Made by a program: the position numbers and the translations under genes. The notes beneath the pieces are model-generated. The model was not told the DNA's origin. It made no database searches and saw only the letters and a program-made list of their open reading frames with translations. Positions 7,230 through 11,630 of a stretch of 11,630 nt of DNA are shown here, one piece after another. Positions within the stretch are counted from its first letter, which is position 1, and every line of letters begins with the position of its first letter. Origin of the DNA: Actinomycetes bacterium (GTDB lineage Bacteria > Actinomycetota > Actinomycetes > Actinomycetales > Cellulomonadaceae); contig JAEWYD010000160.1 in the NCBI GenBank assembly GCA_023462275.1, positions 1 to 11,630 of the forward strand. Reading direction: 5' to 3'.

Positions 7230-7831
7230 CCCTCCTCGACGAGGTCGTCGAGCAGGGCCCGCACCGTGGAGGGGTCGATCACGCCGAGCACGCGCGCGGC
7301 GACCTTTCCCTCCTTGTCGAGCAGCACCGTGGTGGGGACGGCCTGCACCGGGACCACGCCCTGCAGCGCAGCGATGGCGGAGCCGTCGCCGTCGCGCACG
7401 GAGGCGTAGGGCAGCGCGAAGGTGCGCTCGAACGCCTGCGCCGCACCGGCGTCGTCGGTGGAGTTGATGCCGAGCACGTGCACGCCCTTGTCGGCGTAGT
7501 CCGCCGCGATCGCGGCGAGGTCCGGCGCCTCCGCGCGGCAGGGCGGGCACCCGGCGTACCAGGTGTTGAGCACGACGACGTCGCCGCGCCAGTCGGCAAG
7601 GTCCACCGGCTCCCCGGCGAAGTCGGTGCCGGCCAGCGCGACCGGGCCGGTCCGGTCCGGCGCGTCCCACGTGGTGACGCTGCGGTCCCCGGACACGTAG
7701 CCCGTCTGCCCGCCGTCCTCGCCCCAGCCGCCGGTCACCGTCGGCGAGCAGGCGCCCACCGCGGCCAGCAGCAGCCCCGCCACGGCCACGGTGGCCGCGC
7801 GGGTGGCGAGCGTGCGACGGGCAGCGGCCAT
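7226..7831 (-). CDS. TlpA/ResA-like thioredoxin-fold lipoprotein
   Basis: A 201-residue extracytoplasmic thiol-disulfide oxidoreductase, expected to reduce the CXXCH cysteines of apocytochrome c before heme attachment. The N-terminus is a lipoprotein signal: ARRTLATR, then hydrophobic AATVAVAGLLLAAVGAC, with lipobox V-G-A-C and lipidated C28. The active site is WYAGCPPC (C95 and C98), and the cis-proline loop is QAVPTTVLLD (P166). The domain matches the AhpC/TSA/Redoxin-type TlpA family. ATG 7831 overlaps the stop of the upstream phosphatase by one base (TGATG), and its own end overlaps ccdA. The pairing with CcdA makes the direction of electron flow clear. I do not give a symbol because resA, tlpA and ccsX are all used for such proteins. 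Confidence 0.93.
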   Translation of the reverse strand: MAAARRTLATRAATVAVAGLLLAAVGACSPTVTGGWGEDGGQTGYVSGDRSVTTWDAPDRTGPVALAGTDFAGEPVDLADWRGDVVVLNTWYAGCPPCRAEAPDLAAIAADYADKGVHVLGINSTDDAGAAQAFERTFALPYASVRDGDGSAIAALQGVVPVQAVPTTVLLDKEGKVAARVLGVIDPSTVRALLDDLVEEG

Positions 7832-8484
7832 CAGGCCCCCGGGACCGGACGGGCGTCCGGCAGCAGGTCCGCGCACGGCTCGGCGTACGCGAGGGTGAGG
7901 TCGTCGCCGTCGTAGACCAGCGAGGTCACCGACGCGAGCGAGCACTCCCGGCTGCGCGGGTCGTGCCACAGGCGCTTGCCCTCGACGGCGCGGCGCGTCA
8001 CCCAGATGGGCAGCTGGTGGCTGACGACGACCGCCTCGTGCCCGCGGGCGGCCTCGCGTGCGGTGGCGACGGCGGCGAGCATGCGCGCGACCTGCTCGCG
8101 GTAGGGCTCGCCCCACGACGGCCGGAACGGGTTCCACAGGAACCGCCAGTGCGCGGGCCGGCGCAACGAGCCGTCGCCGACCCCGAACGTCAGACCCTCG
8201 AAGTGGTTCGCCGCCTCGATGAGGCGCGCGTCCGTCGCGAGCTCGAGGCCGAGGGCCGCGGCGACGGGGCCCGCGGTCTCCTGTGCGCGCTGCAGCGGCG
8301 AGGCGACCACGTGCACGACGTCGCGGCGGGGCCCGCCCGCGCGGCCGGCGAAGTAGTCGGCGAGCCGCTGGGCCATGGCGTGGCCGCGCTCGGAGAGGTG
8401 GTAGCCGTCGAGGCGGCCGTACAGCACGCCGCCCGGGTTGTGCACCTCGCCGTGGCGCACGAGGTGGACCGTGGTCATGACCAT
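7831..8484 (-). CDS. Histidine phosphatase (phosphoglycerate mutase-like), first gene of the ccs operon
   Basis: A 217-residue member of the histidine phosphatase superfamily. The catalytic phosphohistidine motif is VHLVRHGEVHNP (R10, H11, G12), with R66 in SPLQRAQET, E90 in LIEAANHFEG, and the second catalytic H156 in VVVSHQLPIW, so all core residues are present. The EAANHFEG variant differs from the glycolytic mutase pattern, so it is more likely a phosphatase of unknown substrate. Homologues head the cytochrome c operon in mycobacteria (Rv0525), which points to a conserved but unexplained link. ATG 8484 has GGGAG nine bases upstream; ATG 8478 (MTTVHLV) is a reasonable alternative with AGGA eight bases upstream. 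Longer reading of the frame would run through the palindrome at 8511-8529. Confidence 0.88.
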   Translation of the reverse strand: MVMTTVHLVRHGEVHNPGGVLYGRLDGYHLSERGHAMAQRLADYFAGRAGGPRRDVVHVVASPLQRAQETAGPVAAALGLELATDARLIEAANHFEGLTFGVGDGSLRRPAHWRFLWNPFRPSWGEPYREQVARMLAAVATAREAARGHEAVVVSHQLPIWVTRRAVEGKRLWHDPRSRECSLASVTSLVYDGDDLTLAYAEPCADLLPDARPVPGA

Positions 8485-8510
8485 GGTCCTAGTCTCCCTC
8501 ACGCCGCCGG

Positions 8511-8529
8511 ATGGTTCGTCACGAACCAT
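8511..8529. promoter_or_regulatory. 19 bp perfect palindrome upstream of the cytochrome c operon
   Basis: ATGGTTCGTCACGAACCAT has nine-base arms around one central base. It ends 26 bp before ATG 8484, so it falls in the expected promoter region of the five-gene ccs operon and looks like a dimeric repressor or activator site. No TANNNT -10 is clear nearby; TAGGAC (8491-8486) is the closest. Its outer bases ATGGTT/AACCAT recur in the marR-yceI site at 9277-9296, but the spacing differs by one base. The regulator is unknown. Confidence 0.6.
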
Positions 8530-8608
8530 GATCACCCGGTACGTGACGCTGCGCACGCCGTGACAGATGCCTCCGGCTGACGCCGGGCACCCCCGCGGGC
8601 CCCGGTCG

Positions 8609-8632
8609 GCCCGCCGTCATCAGACGGCGGGC
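8609..8632 (-). terminator. Strong hairpin at the marR stop codon
   Basis: GCCCGCCGTC (8609-8618) and GACGGCGGGC (8623-8632) form a perfect ten-base stem with loop ATCA, which contains the marR stop codon (8622-8620, TGA). There is no T-tract after it on the minus strand, so it would be an atypical intrinsic terminator or an mRNA 3'-end stabiliser. Confidence 0.6.
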
Positions 8633-9204
8633 GCGACCTTCGTCATGGCACGGCCGAGCGCGCGCAGCTCCTCGGGCGTGAGCCGGTCCACGAGGTTCTC
8701 GCGGACCGCGAGCACGTGCCCGGGCGCGGCGGACTCGAGCAGCGCGTAGCCGGCATCCGTCATCGAGCAGTTCACGCCGCGCCGGTCGTCGGGGCAGGCG
8801 GCGCGGACGACGAGGCCCCGCGCCTCGAGCCGCCCGACCGTGTGCGTGAGGCGGCTGCGCGAGTGCATGAGCGACGTCGCGAGGTCGGACATCCGCAGCG
8901 TGCGGCCCTCGGCCTCCGACAGGCGCACGAGGATCTCGTACTCGCTGAGCGACAGGTCGACGTCGCGCTCGAGCTGGCGGTTCAGGGCGTCGGCGAGCCG
9001 CGCGACGCCGAGCAGGTACGCCCGCCAGTCGGCCTGCTGCTCCGCGGTGAGCCAGGGGACGCCGTCGGGCGCGGCGACCGTGCCCGTGCAGCTCTCCGAC
9101 AGGACGACCCCCGCCGGGGTCGACGCGCTCGCGTCAACCGGCCCGCTCGCGTCAGCCGGTCCACCCGCGTCGGCCCGGGTCTCCCCGAGCGCCGTGTCCG
9201 TCAT
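8620..9204 (-). CDS. MarR-family transcriptional regulator
   Basis: A 194-residue protein with a MarR winged helix. The core runs from about 50 to 190: WLTAEQQADWRAYLLGVARLAD (dimer helix), LSLSEYEILVRLSEAEGRTLRMSDLA, recognition helix SLMHSRSRLTHTVGRLEARG (111-130), and a wing with the family signature CPDDRRGVNCSMTDAG (137-152). The N-terminal extension of about 50 residues, Ala/Gly/Asp-rich with an ADASGPVDAS repeat, is longer than normal and probably disordered. ATG 9204 has GGGAGG at good spacing; upstream GTG 9255 and ATG 9252 lie within or just after a -10-like element, so I rejected them. It is divergent from yceI with operator-like palindromes between, consistent with autoregulation and control of yceI. 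The ligand is unknown. Confidence 0.92.
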   Translation of the reverse strand: MTDTALGETRADAGGPADASGPVDASASTPAGVVLSESCTGTVAAPDGVPWLTAEQQADWRAYLLGVARLADALNRQLERDVDLSLSEYEILVRLSEAEGRTLRMSDLATSLMHSRSRLTHTVGRLEARGLVVRAACPDDRRGVNCSMTDAGYALLESAAPGHVLAVRENLVDRLTPEELRALGRAMTKVAPAV

Positions 9205-9253
9205 CGTGCCCGCCTCCCGAGTCGTCGACGGGCCCTCTTGCGCCGTCGCCATC

Positions 9254-9311
9254 ACTGTAGTACAAATGTCAACTACATGGTTGATGCTTCAACCATTGAT
9301 CGATCTACAAA
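9254..9311. promoter_or_regulatory. marR-yceI divergent regulatory region with two operator-like palindromes
   Basis: This short stretch is clearly more AT-rich than its surroundings. Site 2, ATGGTTGATGCTTCAACCAT (9277-9296), has perfect eight-base arms around TGCT and contains TTGA-N4-TCAA, a MarR-like operator form. Site 1, AGTACAAATGTCAACT (9259-9274), is an imperfect version; wider arms TGTAGT (9256-9261) and ACTACA (9272-9277) also pair. The site centres are 20 bp apart, two helical turns. A minus-strand TACAGT (9259-9254) could be the marR -10 with a leader of about 43 bases; TACAAA (9306-9311) is a weak candidate -10 for yceI. Confidence 0.6.
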
Positions 9312-9348
9312 CCAGACCGATCCGACTCACACCACCGGGGAGCCCGAC

Positions 9349-9915
9349 ATGACCACCAACGCCACCACCACCGACCTGCCCGCCGGCGTCACGCCCGGCA
9401 CCTGGGAGATCGAGACCTCGCACAGCGCCGCTGCCTTCAGCGTCCGCCACGCCGGCATCTCCAAGGTGCGCGGCACCATCGCCATCACCGGTGGCCGCAT
9501 CGTCATCGGCGAGTCCCTCGCCGACAGCTCCGTGACCGCCACGCTCGACCCCGCCTCCGTCAGCACCAACGACGAGCGCCGTGACGGCCACCTGCGCAGC
9601 GCCGACTTCTTCGAGACCGACACCTACCCGACGTGGGAGTTCCGCTCGACGGCCATCCGCCGCGACGGCGACGACTTCCTCATCGAGGGCGAGCTCACCG
9701 CGCACGGCGTCACCCAGCCGGTCACGCTGACCACCGAGTTCAACGGCGCCGCCACCGACCCGTTCGGCACCGCCCGCCTCGGCGCCTCCGCCACCACCAA
9801 GATCTCCCGCAAGGACTTCGGCCTGACCTGGAACGCCGCCCTCGAGACCGGCGGCGTCCTGGTCGGCGACGCGATCACGATCAACCTCGACATCGAGGCC
9901 GTCGCCGCGGCCTGA
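9349..9915 (+). CDS. YceI family protein (lipid-binding lipocalin-like beta-barrel)
   Basis: A 188-residue protein matching the YceI domain over nearly its whole length: TWEIETSHSAAAFSVRHAGISKVRGTI in part (18-45), then SVTATLDPASVSTNDERRDGHL (61-82), SADFFETDTYPTWEFRST (84-101), GELTAHGVTQPVTL (114-127), RLGASATTKISRKDFGL (143-159). YceI proteins bind isoprenoid quinone-like or other amphiphilic molecules in an extended beta-barrel. No signal peptide is visible, so this one is probably cytoplasmic, as is usual in actinobacteria. ATG 9349 has GGGGAG about eight bases upstream. The divergent marR neighbour and the palindromes between them suggest repression by that regulator. It is convergent with rex, 39 bp apart. 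Confidence 0.93.
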   Translation: MTTNATTTDLPAGVTPGTWEIETSHSAAAFSVRHAGISKVRGTIAITGGRIVIGESLADSSVTATLDPASVSTNDERRDGHLRSADFFETDTYPTWEFRSTAIRRDGDDFLIEGELTAHGVTQPVTLTTEFNGAATDPFGTARLGASATTKISRKDFGLTWNAALETGGVLVGDAITINLDIEAVAAA

Positions 9916-9938
9916 GAGCCGGCTCCCCCGGGCCGACC

Positions 9939-9976
9939 CCACGCCCGCCGCGCGTCACGACGTGCGGCGGGCGTGG
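9939..9976. terminator. Long bidirectional hairpin between yceI and rex
   Basis: A 38-base inverted repeat: 13 paired bases (CCACGCCCGCCGC, 9939-9951, with GCGGCGGGCGTGG, 9964-9976), one mismatch or G-U position, then CGTC/GACG around a two-base loop. It spans the rex stop codon (9957-9955) and lies 24 bp beyond the yceI stop. The stem is stable in both transcripts, slightly better in the yceI direction where the imperfect pair is G-U. There is no T-tract. Convergent placement supports a shared terminator. Confidence 0.7.
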
Positions 9977-10587
9977 AAGGCCAGGATCTGCAGCTCCGTC
10001 GCGAGGTCGACCGTGCGCAGGTCCACGTGCTCCGGGACGCTCAGCACCCGGGGCACGAACGTCAGGATCCCGGTCACGCCGGCCGCGACCAGCCGGTCGC
10101 ACACGTCCTGCGCGACGTCGGCCGGCGTCGCGAGCACCGCGAGCCGCACGCCCTCCCGCCGGACGACCTCCTCGAGCGCCGCATCCGGCGCGACCACGAG
10201 CCCGGCCACAGTGGTCCCCACCACGCCCGGGTCGGCGTCGACCAGCGCCGCCACCCGGAAGCCCGAGCTGCTCTCGGTGCCGACGTAGTTGGCCAGCGCG
10301 TGGCCCAGGTTGCCGACGCCCACGATGACGACCGCCAGGTCCCCCGTCAGCCCGAGCGTCGCCGCGACCTGCGCCTGCAGGTGCTCGACGTCGTAGCCGA
10401 CGCCGCGGACGCCGTGCGAGCCGAGGTGCGACAGGTCCCGGCGCAGCTGCGCCGACCCGACGCCGGCCATCGCGGCCAGCTCCGCCGACGACGTCCGCGC
10501 CACCCCCCGCGCGGCGAGCTCCTCCAGCGCGCGCAGGTAGACCGGGAGGCGGGCGACGGTCGAGGCCGGCACGCGGTGCGGCGTCAT
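9955..10587 (-). CDS. rex: Rex, redox-sensing transcriptional repressor
   Basis: A 210-residue NADH/NAD+-sensing repressor that typically controls respiratory genes (cytochrome bd oxidase, NADH dehydrogenase) in actinobacteria. The N-terminal winged helix spans about 8-80: STVARLPVYLRALEELA, RTSSAELAAMAGVGSAQLRRDLS, GVRGVGYDV. A Rossmann NAD-binding domain follows with VIVGVGNLGHAL (G90, G92, G95) and D117 at the end of the second strand. The C-terminus RVLSVPEHVDLRTVDLATELQILAFH (in part, 180-205) forms the domain-swapped helix. ATG 10587 overlaps the stop of the glutaredoxin-like gene by four bases (ATGA), fixing the start. Rex is often followed by hemA in actinobacteria; here a convergent yceI takes that position. 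No Rex operator is visible in the window. Confidence 0.95.
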   Translation of the reverse strand: MTPHRVPASTVARLPVYLRALEELAARGVARTSSAELAAMAGVGSAQLRRDLSHLGSHGVRGVGYDVEHLQAQVAATLGLTGDLAVVIVGVGNLGHALANYVGTESSSGFRVAALVDADPGVVGTTVAGLVVAPDAALEEVVRREGVRLAVLATPADVAQDVCDRLVAAGVTGILTFVPRVLSVPEHVDLRTVDLATELQILAFHARRTS

Positions 10588-10859
10588 CCGAGGGCCCGAC
10601 GCAGGCGCACGGGGTCGATGCGCCAGTGGTCCACGAGCACGCCGTCGACCGTGACGGCCGGGACCAGCTCCCCGTACCGGGCCGTGAGCTCGGGGTCCGC
10701 GTCGACGTCCACCTCGCGCCACGCGACGCCGGCGTCCGCCGCGACCTGCGCGACGACGTCCCGCGCCACCTCGCACAGGTGGCAGCCGACGCGCGCGTAG
10801 ACGACCACCCGGTCCGTCGCCCGGTCCGTGCCCTGTTCACCTGCAGCCAGCTCGCCCAC
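10584..10859 (-). CDS. Glutaredoxin-like protein (DUF836 type)
   Basis: A 91-residue thioredoxin-fold protein with the redox motif VVVYARVGCHLCEVARDVV (C26 and C29, CxxC) and the cis-proline loop ELVPAVTVDG (P67), followed by WRIDPVRLRRAL. These mark the small DUF836 glutaredoxin-like family that lies beside rex or the hem genes in many actinobacteria. GTG 10859 is preceded by TAGGGT and exactly six bases, suggesting a leaderless mRNA. GTG 10808 would remove the first strand and is unlikely. It is co-transcribed with rex through a four-base overlap. Its electron donor and target are unknown; a cytosolic dithiol role next to a redox sensor is plausible. Confidence 0.88.
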   Translation of the reverse strand: MGELAAGEQGTDRATDRVVVYARVGCHLCEVARDVVAQVAADAGVAWREVDVDADPELTARYGELVPAVTVDGVLVDHWRIDPVRLRRALG

Positions 10860-10894
10860 ACGCCAACCCTAGGTGGGGTGGCTACAGTGATCGA
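10860..10894. promoter_or_regulatory. Divergent leaderless promoter pair (glutaredoxin-rex and HAD genes)
   Basis: Only 35 bp separate the two GTG codons. On the plus strand TACAGT (10883-10888) is followed by six bases and GTG 10895. On the minus strand TAGGGT (10871-10866) is followed by six bases and GTG 10859. This is the same geometry as the DUF4229/PLDc_N pair. Neither start has a well-placed strong Shine-Dalgarno sequence. No -35 consensus is evident. Confidence 0.55.
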
Positions 10895-11630
10895 GTGGCC
10901 GAGCCGACTCCCCCCGTCGGCGACGCAGGGGCCGGGCGCACCGCCGCCTTCTTCGATCTGGACAACACCATCATCCGGGGGGCCAGCGCCTTCCACCTGG
11001 CCGTGGGTCTGCGCCGCCGCGGGTTCTTCAGCGCACTGGACCTGCTGACCTTCGGGTTCCACCAGGCGCGCTACCTCGCGTTCGGCGAGAGCCTGCGGCA
11101 GATCGAGGAGGTCCGATCGCGGGCCCTGTCGATCGTGGCGGGCCACTCGGTCGCCGAGATGACGGCGATCGGCGAGGAGGTCTGGGACGAGGTGTTGTCC
11201 CTGCGGCTCTTCCCGGGCACCCAGCGCCTGCTGCACGAGCACATCGAGGCGGGCGACGAGGTGTGGATCATCACCGCGAGCCCGGTCGAGATCGGCGAGC
11301 TCATCGGCCGCCGGCTGGGCGCGACCGGCGCGCTCGGCACCGTCGCCGAGCACACGGCCGGGCACTACACCGGCCGGCTCGTCGGCGACATGCTGCACGG
11401 CGCCGCGAAGGCGCGGGCGGTCGCGGCCCTCGCCGCGCAGCGCGGCATCGACCTGGCCTCGAGCTACGCGTACGGGGACTCCGCGCACGACGTGCCGATC
11501 CTGTCCAGCGTCGGCCACCCGGTGGCCATCAACCCCGACGCCCGGCTGCGCCGCCACGCGCGCGCCGTCGGCTGGCCGGTGCAGGAGTTCCGCGGCCGAC
11601 GGCGGGCGGCGGCCCGGCGCAGCGCGCAGA
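10895..11630 (+). CDS. HAD-family hydrolase, SerB-like subfamily IB phosphatase (3' end outside window)
   Basis: Visible for 245 codons; the frame is open to the window end. Family motifs are complete: motif I FFDLDNTIIRGAS with nucleophile D21 and D23, motif II IITASP (S129), the lysine K172 in AAKARAVAALA, and motif IV YAYGDSAHDVPIL (D195, D199). The cap between motif I and II is helical (RRGFFSALDLLTFGFHQARYL), typical of the HAD IB group that contains phosphoserine phosphatase-like enzymes and SerB1-type actinobacterial proteins. The substrate cannot be read from the sequence, and serine synthesis should not be assumed. The final visible residues are Arg-rich (EFRGRRRAAARRSAQ). GTG 10895 is supported by TACAGT six bases upstream; no good ATG lies nearby. 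Confidence 0.9.
   Translation, partial: MAEPTPPVGDAGAGRTAAFFDLDNTIIRGASAFHLAVGLRRRGFFSALDLLTFGFHQARYLAFGESLRQIEEVRSRALSIVAGHSVAEMTAIGEEVWDEVLSLRLFPGTQRLLHEHIEAGDEVWIITASPVEIGELIGRRLGATGALGTVAEHTAGHYTGRLVGDMLHGAAKARAVAALAAQRGIDLASSYAYGDSAHDVPILSSVGHPVAINPDARLRRHARAVGWPVQEFRGRRRAAARRSAQ

Noticed and set aside
4165..7467. A very long plus-strand open frame opposite the cytochrome c operon
   Set aside because: It is antisense to resB, ccdA and ccsB, which have complete family motifs; its translation is low-complexity Arg/Pro/His-rich. Long shadow frames are normal in such GC-rich coding DNA.
9250..9255. GTG 9255 or ATG 9252 as marR start
   Set aside because: They overlap or immediately follow the TACAGT element and have no ribosome binding site, while ATG 9204 has GGGAGG at proper distance.
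9298..9305. GATCGATC palindrome before yceI as a third operator
   Set aside because: Eight bases, no resemblance to the TTGA-N4-TCAA sites, and short GATC palindromes are frequent by chance.

Overview
The window comes from a very GC-rich actinobacterium. GTG starts, G/C at third codon positions, a menaquinone pathway gene, System II cytochrome c maturation, Rex, and a DUF222/HNH (13E12-type) gene all fit an actinomycete. Composition and gene content suggest the order Micrococcales, for example a relative of Cellulomonas or Cellulosimicrobium; that placement is an inference. I see no rRNA, tRNA, insertion sequence, CRISPR array or phage gene. Twelve complete genes and two edge-truncated genes fill nearly all of the sequence.

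Layout. 1-734: 3' part of menA (menaquinone synthesis), plus strand. 754-1614: a divergent pair, a DUF4229 membrane protein (minus) and a PLDc_N-type membrane protein (plus), sharing a 33 bp promoter region. 1637-3202: a DUF222/HNH endonuclease gene (minus), preceded by a 16 bp palindrome resembling a LexA/SOS box. 3203-3551: the only gene-free stretch above 300 bp. 3552-8484: a five-gene minus-strand operon in the order histidine phosphatase, TlpA/ResA-like thioredoxin lipoprotein, ccdA, resB, ccsB. Every junction overlaps (TGATG, GTGA, TGATG and a 14 bp overlap), so translation is probably coupled. From memory this is also the order of the Mycobacterium tuberculosis Rv0525-Rv0529 cluster. 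8620-9915: a divergent marR/yceI pair with two palindromic operator-like sites. 9955-10859: rex and an upstream glutaredoxin-like gene (minus, 4 bp overlap). 10895-end: a HAD-family phosphatase of the SerB-like type, cut by the window edge.

How the genes fit together. Much of the window concerns respiration and redox balance. MenA supplies the menaquinone precursor. CcdA passes reductant across the membrane to the TlpA/ResA-like lipoprotein, which would keep apocytochrome c cysteines reduced. ResB and CcsB deliver heme and ligate it outside the membrane. Rex senses NADH/NAD+ and commonly controls respiratory genes in actinobacteria. YceI proteins bind polyisoprenoid-type lipids.

The most interesting signals are regulatory: (i) the SOS-like palindrome over the predicted -10 of the HNH gene; (ii) two divergent gene pairs in which all four genes show TANNNT, then exactly six bases, then ATG/GTG, which predicts leaderless mRNAs; (iii) a 19 bp perfect palindrome upstream of the cytochrome c operon; (iv) paired sites 20 bp apart between marR and yceI; (v) hairpins that enclose the stop codons of several genes. 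I found no wholly new multi-gene system; the gene content is largely familiar actinobacterial core.
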